Shown here: piece by piece, positions 8,071 to 15,661 of the stretch
Position numbering within the stretch: the stretch's first letter is position 1
How the letters are laid out: the number at the start of each line of letters is the position of its first letter
NCBI GenBank assembly: GCA_030683155.1
Contig: JAUXMV010000101.1
Coordinates: 20,893 to 84,892 of the forward strand
Source of the DNA: Bacteroidales bacterium
GTDB taxonomy: Bacteria; Bacteroidota; Bacteroidia; Bacteroidales; F082
DNA: 64,000 nt
Direction: 5' to 3'
Program-made: the position numbers and the translations under genes
The notes under the pieces: model-generated
The model's database searches: none
Told to the model about the DNA's origin: nothing
What the model saw: only the letters and a program-made list of their open reading frames with translations

Positions 8071-11000
8071 TTGACTAGTAATTCGATCCTAAGCCTATAT
8101 CAGAAAAGTCCTTTGCTACGTAGCATTGCGGAAGCACTGAAAACGCACAATCATTTGCTTTTAACTGGTTTAACCGGTTCTTCCAAAGCAATCCATTCAG
8201 CTGCTCTTGCAGAATTGACTGGAGGTCAGCATTTGATTATTTGTCCTGACAAGGAGTCATCTGCCTACTTTTACAATGATCTCGAAAATCTATTTGGTGA
8301 GCGCGATCAGGATTACAATAAAAAACAGGTGCTTTTTTATCCCACTTCCTATAAAAAACCTTACGAGCCTGAAAAATCTGATAACACCTACATCTTGTCA
8401 AGGGCTGAAGTATTAGGTCGATTGTCGGTGAGCGAACGAAAAACCATCATTGTTTCCTATCCGGAAGCGCTGAGCGAAAAGGTTGTAACACGCAATTATC
8501 TTGCAAAAAACACTCTAAAGCTTAAAACTGGCGAGAAGGTGTCGTTGGATTTTGTTTCAGATGTTTTGTCAGAATATGATTTTGAGCGCGTGGATTTCGT
8601 GGTTGAGCCGGGTCAGTTTTCCATAAGAGGTGGCATTCTGGATGTCTTTTCTTTTTCGAATGAGCACCCCTATCGTATTGAGTTTTTCGGCGATGAAGTG
8701 GAATCAATACGCAGCTTCGACCCAACGACACAGCTGTCACTTCAGAAAATGAGCCGCATCAGTCTTTTGCCCAATGTTCAGGACAGGTTGATCGAAACAA
8801 AAAGAGAAAACTTCCTTGAATATCTGCCCTCCAACACACTTATTTGGATTGATGAGGCATCGGAATTTGAAGCGCGTGTAAATGCTGAATTCACCAAAGC
8901 GGTAAAAATATTTGAAAAAGACGAAGCCGCCAACACCTCCCTGAATCCGGAAATACTCTTTGCAAAAGGCTCAGATCTTTTAGATATTCTGCATAAATCG
9001 CGAACCATCGAAACTGGAGGCCGAAGCATTTTGGGAGCTACTTTTACAACAACTTTGCACACATCGCCGCAGCCATCATTCAATAAAAACTTCAACCTGC
9101 TGCTCGACGACCTGCAAAGCAAAAAGAAAGACAACTATCAGGTCTTCTTACTTTCAGACAACAGCAAACAGATAGATCGCATGTTTGCCATTTTCGACGA
9201 CCTTCAGGCAGGAAAACCTGATAATGAAAAAGCTGTTTTTATCCCAGTTTATCATAGCCTTCAAGCTGGATTCACCGACCATGAGATGAAGTTGTGTTAT
9301 TATACCGACCATCAGATTTTTGAGCGCTACCATAAATTTCACCTCCGCGAAGGCTTTGCAAGCAAGGAAGCCCTAACGCTGAAAGAACTCTATGATTTAA
9401 AAACAGGTGATTTCGTCAGCCACATTGATCATGGCATCGGGCGTTTCGACGGACTTGAAATCATTGACAATAACGGCAAAAAACAGGAGGCCATAAGGCT
9501 CATTTATAAAAACGACGACATTCTTTATGTCAGCATTCATTCGTTGCACCGCATTACAAAATATACCGGTAAAGACGGTGCTGAACCATCCTTAAGCAAG
9601 TTAGGTTCCAATGCCTGGAACAAACTCAAAAACAAAACCAAGAGCCGCGTAAAGGATATTGCGCGTGATCTCATTAAACTTTACGCCAAACGCAAGGCCA
9701 GCAAAGGTTTCCAGTTTATGCCCGACACCTATCTTCAAAATGAACTTGAGGCTTCATTCATTTATGAAGATACCCCTGATCAGATAAAATCAATGCGTGA
9801 TGTGAAAGCTGATATGGAGTCGGAAGCGCCAATGGACCGACTTATTTGCGGTGATGTTGGTTTTGGGAAAACTGAAATTGCTATCAGAGCCGCCTTCAAA
9901 GCAGTCAATGACTCTAAACAGGTTGCTGTGCTTGTACCAACAACAATTCTCGCCCTTCAACATTTCAAAACTTTTTCTGACAGACTTGCTGAGCTTCCGG
10001 CCACAGTTGATTACCTTAACCGTTTCAAGTCAGCTGCCCAGCAAAAAGAAACACTTGAAAAAGTTAAACAGGGTAAGGTAGATATCCTGATTGGCACTCA
10101 CCGCATCATCAGCAAAGATGTTGAATTTAAAGATCTTGGCTTAATAATCATTGATGAAGAGCAGAAATTTGGCGTTGCCGCAAAAGAAAAACTAAAAGGC
10201 ATAAAAGCCAATGTTGACACACTAACTCTCACAGCAACACCCATTCCGCGCACTTTGCAGTTTTCTATGATGGGAGCACGCGACCTGAGTATTATCAACA
10301 CTCCGCCACCCAACCGTTTTCCTGTTCAAACAGAATTGAGACCCTTCAATGAGGAAATTATCCGCGATGCAATCCTATTTGAAGTTGCCCGAGGTGGTCA
10401 GGTTTTTTTCGTGCATAACCGCGTTCAAAACATCATGGATGTGTATGACATGCTCATGCGTTTTGTTCCGGGAGTAAGGATTGGCGTAGGTCATGGACAA
10501 ATGGAAGGTGAGAAACTCGAAAAAGTAATGCTTGGTTTTATCGAAGGTGATTTTGATGTACTTATCGCAACCACGATTATCGAATCGGGACTCGACATTT
10601 CTAATGCGAATACAATTATCATCAATGATGCGCACCATTTCGGACTGAGCGATTTGCATCAGCTGCGAGGAAGGGTTGGCCGATCCAATAAAAAAGCTTT
10701 CTGTTATCTGCTAGCCCCTCCAATGGCTGCATTGACAAGTGAGGCACGAAAACGCCTCAGAGCAATTGAAGATTTTTCTGAACTTGGAAGTGGGTTTAAT
10801 ATATCCCTACGCGACCTGGATATACGGGGTGCAGGCAATCTTCTTGGCGGCGAACAAAGCGGATTTATCAACGATATTGGCTTCGAAATGTATCATAAAA
10901 TTCTTGACGAAGCAATACAGGAGCTGAAAGAAAGTGAGTTTTCTGACGTGTTTAAACTTGATCAGCCAAAGCATTATGTGCGAGAGTGTGTGATAGAATC

Positions 11001-11439
11001 GGACATGGAAATCTTGCTCCCACCAGAATATGTGGATGTTTCTTCTGAACGGATTAACCTTTATAACGAGCTTGACAACATTCAGGATGAAGAGCGTTTG
11101 CGCCAATTTACTGAACGACTCATCGACCGTTTTGGGCCTGTTCCACGTCAGGCTGCAGATCTTATCAATACCATACGCCTGCGCTGGATGGCACGCGAAC
11201 TTGGTTTCGAAAAAGTTGTTTTGCGCAATAAAACCCTTATTGGATACTTCATCAGCGAGCAGCAGTCAGCCTACTTCCAAACTGCTCAATTTGGAAATAT
11301 TCTGAAATACCTTCAAGCCAATCCAAAGTTGTGCAGCATCAAAGAAAGCAATGAAAAGCTGATGCTTTATCTCAATGGAGTTTCTTCTGTGAATGCAGCC
11401 TTAGAAGCTTTGAAAAGGGTTTTGGAGTTTGAAAAATAA
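8071..11439 (+). CDS. mfd: Transcription-repair coupling factor Mfd
   Basis: About 1120 residues. Domains in order: UvrB-like N-terminal modules (about 1-330), an RNA-polymerase-interacting CarD-like domain starting LKTGDFVSHIDHGIGRFDG (about 440-510), a helicase core with Walker A CGDVGFGKTE (about 593) and DEEQ (about 695), the helicase C-terminal half with RGRVGRSNKKAFCYLL, and the C-terminal regulatory TRCF domain. Mfd removes stalled RNA polymerase from DNA and recruits UvrA for nucleotide excision repair; uvrC is also in this window. The open frame extends to ATG codons at 8029 and 8041, but a perfect -7 element at 8044-8051 would place the transcript start after them. The TTG at 8071 leaves the usual lead into ILSLYQKSPLL. 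Confidence 0.95.
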   Translation: MTSNSILSLYQKSPLLRSIAEALKTHNHLLLTGLTGSSKAIHSAALAELTGGQHLIICPDKESSAYFYNDLENLFGERDQDYNKKQVLFYPTSYKKPYEPEKSDNTYILSRAEVLGRLSVSERKTIIVSYPEALSEKVVTRNYLAKNTLKLKTGEKVSLDFVSDVLSEYDFERVDFVVEPGQFSIRGGILDVFSFSNEHPYRIEFFGDEVESIRSFDPTTQLSLQKMSRISLLPNVQDRLIETKRENFLEYLPSNTLIWIDEASEFEARVNAEFTKAVKIFEKDEAANTSLNPEILFAKGSDLLDILHKSRTIETGGRSILGATFTTTLHTSPQPSFNKNFNLLLDDLQSKKKDNYQVFLLSDNSKQIDRMFAIFDDLQAGKPDNEKAVFIPVYHSLQAGFTDHEMKLCYYTDHQIFERYHKFHLREGFASKEALTLKELYDLKTGDFVSHIDHGIGRFDGLEIIDNNGKKQEAIRLIYKNDDILYVSIHSLHRITKYTGKDGAEPSLSKLGSNAWNKLKNKTKSRVKDIARDLIKLYAKRKASKGFQFMPDTYLQNELEASFIYEDTPDQIKSMRDVKADMESEAPMDRLICGDVGFGKTEIAIRAAFKAVNDSKQVAVLVPTTILALQHFKTFSDRLAELPATVDYLNRFKSAAQQKETLEKVKQGKVDILIGTHRIISKDVEFKDLGLIIIDEEQKFGVAAKEKLKGIKANVDTLTLTATPIPRTLQFSMMGARDLSIINTPPPNRFPVQTELRPFNEEIIRDAILFEVARGGQVFFVHNRVQNIMDVYDMLMRFVPGVRIGVGHGQMEGEKLEKVMLGFIEGDFDVLIATTIIESGLDISNANTIIINDAHHFGLSDLHQLRGRVGRSNKKAFCYLLAPPMAALTSEARKRLRAIEDFSELGSGFNISLRDLDIRGAGNLLGGEQSGFINDIGFEMYHKILDEAIQELKESEFSDVFKLDQPKHYVRECVIESDMEILLPPEYVDVSSERINLYNELDNIQDEERLRQFTERLIDRFGPVPRQAADLINTIRLRWMARELGFEKVVLRNKTLIGYFISEQQSAYFQTAQFGNILKYLQANPKLCSIKESNEKLMLYLNGVSSVNAALEALKRVLEFEK

Positions 11440-11487
11440 TTCCGGAAAGGAAATTTAGGAATCTTTTCCCAGGCTCGAAGTAGATTT

Positions 11488-12501
11488 TTAGCTGCTTCCT
11501 ACCGGATTTATCACCGACGTTTGCCTCATCATAAATCTATATGTAAGCCCAATCGTAAATTGCGTTTGTGATGCAATCTGCGTTTTGTTTACATACTGAT
11601 AAAGCGGGAAATCAGTCTGAGCAAATAAAGTAAATCCTTCAGCAGCACTGTAACTCAATTGCGGAGAAACAAAAAGTTTTTTACTGCCTGTAGCCTCAGG
11701 GTCGTAGTTGGGAAACGACATCATCATAACATCCGGATTGATTTGCATGGAGCCTATAAATTCGGCTTTCAACTGTATGGCAACATTTAGTTTTTCTTGA
11801 AAATTTCTGCCAAGAAAAAGCCCTGCACTGGCATAATTTCCGAGTTTCTCTCCCAATGGATTCCAACCTTTAAAGATATATATCAGATTGGCAGATAGTT
11901 TCATTTTGCTGCCCGGAAGTCCTCCTGAATAAAACAAACTCAGCAAAACATCCTGTGCACCTGATGTAGCTTGCACTGCAGGCGGTTTTGAGCTGTATAA
12001 AATTTCGCCAGAAAATGGCTCCAGACGACCAATAGAATCATTATAAGTTCCCATTGGCAACTTTACTCCCATGCCAAAAGTGAGTTCCGTAAATTTATTC
12101 TGCGCACTTGCCTTTAAGATATTATAGCGTGGAAACAGAATTAAATCACCAATGCCCTTTGAATTGTAGGTATCACCTTCACGAATGCCGATTTGCGTTT
12201 TATCAACCCAATAGCCCGCTTCTATTGACATGGTAAGTCTGTCGGATAAACCATAGGCAAAGCGCGAATAAACATACTTACTACTGAAACGTTCAAGAAA
12301 ATTGGTGTCAGGTTTATTCTCAGTAAGAAAATTGGTTGAGTTGATGTATTGAAAATTTGAATTGATTTCAAATTGCCTTTCCCGCAAAACCCCCTGAGAA
12401 GCATCGCCCGCAAGCGGACTTCCACCTCCTACTGCACAGCACTGCGCATAAGACGCTCCGGAAAAAAATGATAAAAAGAAAACAATGTATAAATGTTTCA
12501 T
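11488..12501 (-). CDS. Outer-membrane beta-barrel protein of unknown function
   Basis: A 337-residue protein with a signal peptide ending SYAQ. The mature end begins CCAVGGGSPLAGDASQGVL, followed by alternating hydrophobic/polar strands typical of a small outer-membrane barrel (FAYGLSDRLTMSIEAGYW, LLSLFYSGGLPG, FTIGLTYRF). No enzymatic motif is seen. Such proteins are often labelled transporter or meta-degradation-pathway porin-like; the substrate is unknown. The gene lies 36 bases after the T9SS thioredoxin-like gene on the same strand and is probably co-transcribed from the operator-bearing promoter at 13320-13356. The two adjacent Cys at the mature N-terminus are unusual and could bind metal or form a disulfide. 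Confidence 0.7.
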   Translation of the reverse strand: MKHLYIVFFLSFFSGASYAQCCAVGGGSPLAGDASQGVLRERQFEINSNFQYINSTNFLTENKPDTNFLERFSSKYVYSRFAYGLSDRLTMSIEAGYWVDKTQIGIREGDTYNSKGIGDLILFPRYNILKASAQNKFTELTFGMGVKLPMGTYNDSIGRLEPFSGEILYSSKPPAVQATSGAQDVLLSLFYSGGLPGSKMKLSANLIYIFKGWNPLGEKLGNYASAGLFLGRNFQEKLNVAIQLKAEFIGSMQINPDVMMMSFPNYDPEATGSKKLFVSPQLSYSAAEGFTLFAQTDFPLYQYVNKTQIASQTQFTIGLTYRFMMRQTSVINPVGSS

Positions 12502-12537
12502 GATTATAAAAGCTAGGGAATCTCAAGGTTAATAGTC

Positions 12538-13314
12538 CTATTTTACAATGTTAAATTTCAACTGCTCAACACCTTTCGAATGCTTCAACTGCAAGTGATA
12601 AAGTCCATTTGCAAGGTTTTCGGTTGAGATTTCAAATTGATTCCGACCTTCGTTTGCAACACCTGAATAAAACACTTTGACCTCCTGTCCTACACCATTG
12701 AAGAGACTTATTTGAATTATATCAGGTTTTTGGAGTGAAAAATCAATATTTACAATATTTTGCGCTGGATTTGGGTAGACCTTAAATGAAGATGAGGTAG
12801 CCTTACTTTCATTGATTGCAGTTACAACTGAAATAGCATTATTAATCGCTTGTTGCAATGCTACATGATCAACGGCGTCGTTGGCATTGTAAAAAACCCT
12901 GCGCTCTGAACCTCCAATAACGACAACCTTGGGCATACCATTTGAGCCATAATCCATCATTTTAATGGCAGGGTTTGAAAACTTTAAAGTGTTTGACATA
13001 CCATTACTGTTTGCCCAAAGTTCTATTGTGGCGCAAGGCGTATTTGCGTAATCATCCACCATCAACATTACAATGCGTCCGGGATGTGTGTTTTGATAGC
13101 TTTGAACAACGTTATAGGTAGTTTTTAATGGCAATACACAAGAACCACAAGGCATTGTCCAGCCAATAACAACAACTTTTCCGGCATCAAGCTCATTATA
13201 CAAGTCGAAATTCACGCCCGAACATGAAGTAACATTAAAGTTTGTTGCATTCTGTGCAATAGAAGAAAATCCAAAAAAAAGTGAGAATATTAAGGAGTAT
13301 ATGGTGTTTTTCAT
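12538..13314 (-). CDS. Secreted thioredoxin-like protein with T9SS C-terminal sorting domain
   Basis: A 258-residue protein with a signal peptide (ending SSIAQ), a thioredoxin-fold segment with the motif GWTMPCGSC near residue 55 and the Pro-bearing stretch SNGMPKVVVIGG, and a C-terminal type A sorting domain from about residue 175 (FKVYPNPAQN to NGLYHLQLKHSKGVEQLKFNIVK). The T9SS tail implies export across the outer membrane and attachment to the surface or release. The CGSC pair suggests thiol-disulfide or metal-related activity, but it is not the standard CxxC redox spacing context of TlpA, so this is an inference. It is the first gene of an operon with the barrel protein at 11488 and is preceded by a promoter with the shared 23-bp operator. 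Confidence 0.8.
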   Translation of the reverse strand: MKNTIYSLIFSLFFGFSSIAQNATNFNVTSCSGVNFDLYNELDAGKVVVIGWTMPCGSCVLPLKTTYNVVQSYQNTHPGRIVMLMVDDYANTPCATIELWANSNGMSNTLKFSNPAIKMMDYGSNGMPKVVVIGGSERRVFYNANDAVDHVALQQAINNAISVVTAINESKATSSSFKVYPNPAQNIVNIDFSLQKPDIIQISLFNGVGQEVKVFYSGVANEGRNQFEISTENLANGLYHLQLKHSKGVEQLKFNIVK

Positions 13315-13319
13315 GGTAT

Positions 13320-13342
13320 TTTTTTAGAATGATTCTAAATAA
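13320..13342. promoter_or_regulatory. Candidate operator, copy 2 (T9SS thioredoxin-like operon)
   Basis: The best copy of the 23-bp palindrome, with 21 of 22 positions fitting the symmetric form. Its core TTAGAATGATTCTAA is a 7-1-7 inverted repeat, the layout used by Fur-family regulators. It begins 6 bases downstream of the -7 element and 6 bases before the start codon. Copies 1 and 3 are at 7731-7753 and 43881-43903. Confidence 0.65.
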
Positions 13343-13348
13343 TTTTGT

Positions 13349-13356
13349 CAAAAATA
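13349..13356 (-). promoter_or_regulatory. -7 promoter element (TATTTTTG) for the T9SS thioredoxin-like gene
   Basis: Exact TAnnTTTG match on the minus strand, 34 bases upstream of the ATG at 13314, followed directly by operator copy 2. Confidence 0.55.
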
Positions 13357-13492
13357 ATAAACTCAGGGAAAAATGCATGTTTATTTTTCAAAAAAAGAAA
13401 TGACTAAAATATTTTGTTTAATATTTTTTACTTTTCATTAAACAATTTGAAAGGACTACTGTTTATAGCTTGTAACAAAAATGTAAATAGTG

Positions 13493-14239
13493 ATGAAAAT
13501 AAACGGAACTTCAGCTTTAAGCAACAACATAAGTCGCACAGAAAAAAACGGTCATATTAATGGTAACGGTCGCTCTTTTAAAATTTGGGAAGAAACAGAC
13601 ATCATTGGTGATGATCATATTGCAACAAACATAGAAACACCCATGCGTGCTGATGCATTTCTTTTGGATGATGAGCGTAAGGTTGAGATCATAGAGCAGC
13701 ATTTTAATAAAATCATGAATGTGCTTGGGCTTGATCTCACTGACGACAGCCTGAAAGGCACGCCTCGCCGCGTTGCAAAAATGTTTGTGAAGGAAATATT
13801 TTATGGCTTGAATCCTGAAAACAAGCCCTCAATGTCAGTCTTTGATAACAAGTTCAAATATGGTCAGATGTTGGTTGAAAAAAACATCAATCTCAACTCG
13901 ACCTGCGAACATCACTTTTTACCCATTTTTGGAAAAGCGCATGTTGCATACGTATCCTCAGGAACAGTCATAGGGTTGTCAAAAATCAACCGTATTGTTG
14001 ACTACTTTTCGCGTCGTCCGCAAGTTCAGGAACGCCTGACAGTTCAAATTTCCGAGGAATTAAAAAAGGTTTTAAAAACCGAAGATGTTGCTATCATTAT
14101 CGAAGCCAAGCATATGTGTGTCTCTTCACGTGGAATTCAGGATGAAAGCAGCTCTACCGTCACAGCAGAATACAGTGGCGTCTTTAAAAACGAGAAAACA
14201 AAAGATGAATTTCTGACTTATGTTGGAATGAAACTCTAA
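13493..14239 (+). CDS. folE: GTP cyclohydrolase I
   Basis: A 248-residue protein. The N-terminal 45 residues are polar and variable; the catalytic domain follows. It has STCEHHFLPIFGKAHVAY and EAKHMCVSSRGI, supplying the two Cys and one His that bind zinc, plus the GTP-binding segment GLSKINRIVDYFSRRPQVQERLT. The enzyme converts GTP to 7,8-dihydroneopterin triphosphate for folate or pterin synthesis; related QueF-like or 6-carboxytetrahydropterin routes also use it. The frame could begin at the GTG at 13490 directly before this ATG. It is a single-gene unit ending in the hairpin at 14291-14327. The upstream region is AT-rich with an 8-bp inverted repeat around 13408-13429 but no exact -7 element. 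Confidence 0.93.
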   Translation: MKINGTSALSNNISRTEKNGHINGNGRSFKIWEETDIIGDDHIATNIETPMRADAFLLDDERKVEIIEQHFNKIMNVLGLDLTDDSLKGTPRRVAKMFVKEIFYGLNPENKPSMSVFDNKFKYGQMLVEKNINLNSTCEHHFLPIFGKAHVAYVSSGTVIGLSKINRIVDYFSRRPQVQERLTVQISEELKKVLKTEDVAIIIEAKHMCVSSRGIQDESSSTVTAEYSGVFKNEKTKDEFLTYVGMKL

Positions 14240-14290
14240 AAATACGACTCAAATTACTTTTCATAAACTCACCATACTTTATTAAAAAAG

Positions 14291-14336
14291 AAACCTGCAA
14301 TCCGGCCTAAGAGCTGGTTGCAGGTTTTCTGCTTTT
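14291..14336. terminator. Terminator between convergent folE and the nuclease-like gene
   Basis: Ten-base arms AAACCTGCAA and TTGCAGGTTT enclose a 17-base loop and are followed by a T-rich run on the plus strand. It lies between two convergent genes and probably works mainly for folE. Confidence 0.7.
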
Positions 14337-14397
14337 TATTATTATCTAAATGATTTTAAATGATTTATAGTTTTAAGGCAAGCTATAATCAACCAAA

Positions 14398-15444
14398 TCA
14401 CTTCACTTCTTTGGCAACAATAATGTAGGAAGGAAAGTGGTCGCTATAGCCTCCATGATGTTCGCCGCCAACATAGGTTCGCCACGGATAGCCTTTAAAC
14501 CGACCGCTGCGCTGCGTCATTTCCACCTTATAATATACCCTTGCAGTCCTGAATTTATAGGTTGAATAGTCATCACCAACCAACCCCTGACTCACAATCA
14601 GTTGGTCGAAAAGACTCCATGTATCGCGCCATGCGTTTGAACCAATGCCTTTTTTGTACAATGAATACATCGGATTATACAAATCACCCGGCTTAAGATC
14701 CTTCAACGAACCTTTGGCCCTTAATCCTTCGGTAATACTTTTATTGGTTGGGTTGTCGTTGAGGTCACCCATCACAACAATTTTAGCGTCTGGATTGATA
14801 TTGAGCAAAGAGTCAGTAATGTGGCGCGAAAGTTTTGCTGCAGCCACCCTGAGGTGCAAAGAGCGTTTTTCGCCACCGCGCCGAGAAGGCCAGTGACCCA
14901 CGATAAAATGCATTTCTTCGCCGTCAAACTTACCTGAAACGAGCAGCTGGTCACGGGTGTAGAAGTTGGGCATTCCATCGACATAAAGTCTGTATGATTT
15001 CGAGCCTGTTGGTGTAAAATATTTTGGTTGATAAATTAATCCCACATCAACCCCTCTCCGGTCAGGCGAGTCATAATGAATGATCTGGTAGTTTCTGTCT
15101 TTCAAGCGTGGCATAGCAACAAGATCCTCCATTACCTGACGGTTTTCTATTTCAGAAAGCCCCAACACTGCGGCACCGTCAGGGGTGAAATCAGTTCCAA
15201 TTCCAACGATGGCCTCAGACAGCCTGTCGAGCTTTTGCAAATACTTTTTTGTATTCCATCTGGTGGCACCTTGAGGCGTGTACTCTTCGTCGTTTATTGT
15301 TGGATCATTAATTGTATCAAACAAGTTCTCAACATTATAAAAAGCGATACATCCAACTTTATAAAGCCTTTCCTGGGCCTTAAGACCATAAACTGAAAAA
15401 ATCAGAGAGAAATAGAGTAAGCCAACTAAAAAATTTCTTTTCAT
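14398..15444 (-). CDS. Exported endonuclease/exonuclease/phosphatase (EEP) family enzyme
   Basis: A 348-residue protein with a signal peptide (ending LKAQE). The EEP fold is shown by AFYNVENLFDT (metal-binding Asn), LSEIENRQV (metal-binding Glu), VVMGDLNDNP and the C-terminal GGYSDHFPSYIIV with the catalytic SDH. EEP enzymes hydrolyse phosphodiester or phosphomonoester bonds in nucleic acids, lipids or inositol phosphates, with divalent metal. The signal peptide places it in the periplasm or outside. It is divergent from the TonB receptor and lipoprotein at 15662-20822, a gene grouping that suggests uptake of a phosphate-containing nutrient such as DNA breakdown products. That substrate is inferred. 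Confidence 0.88.
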   Translation of the reverse strand: MKRNFLVGLLYFSLIFSVYGLKAQERLYKVGCIAFYNVENLFDTINDPTINDEEYTPQGATRWNTKKYLQKLDRLSEAIVGIGTDFTPDGAAVLGLSEIENRQVMEDLVAMPRLKDRNYQIIHYDSPDRRGVDVGLIYQPKYFTPTGSKSYRLYVDGMPNFYTRDQLLVSGKFDGEEMHFIVGHWPSRRGGEKRSLHLRVAAAKLSRHITDSLLNINPDAKIVVMGDLNDNPTNKSITEGLRAKGSLKDLKPGDLYNPMYSLYKKGIGSNAWRDTWSLFDQLIVSQGLVGDDYSTYKFRTARVYYKVEMTQRSGRFKGYPWRTYVGGEHHGGYSDHFPSYIIVAKEVK

Positions 15445-15624
15445 TCTTGCGGTTTTAAACTTTTATTGAAAAGCACTTACAAATACTGCTAAAAGATGTG
15501 TAATGAGCTCTATTACTATACTTTACAAAAATCTTCTGCAAAGACATTTTTCAAGCGCTGAATATTTAACGACAAAAGTAAGACAATTCCAACATCAAAT
15601 TACCTTTAAAGTAGATGAAAGAAT

Positions 15625-15632
15625 TAACTTTG
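15625..15632 (+). promoter_or_regulatory. -7 promoter element (TAACTTTG) for the TonB-dependent receptor
   Basis: Exact TAnnTTTG match 29 bases before the ATG at 15662, with TTTA at 15605-15608 as a loose -33 element. It supports the internal start over the upstream ATG at 15503. Confidence 0.55.
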
Positions 15633-15661
15633 TGGCGTTTAAGATATTTATCACAATCATT

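Noticed and set aside
7829..8074. 81-codon open frame upstream of mfd
   Set aside because: It has no domain, overlaps the mfd promoter and start, and begins inside the IS-end-like 22-mer.
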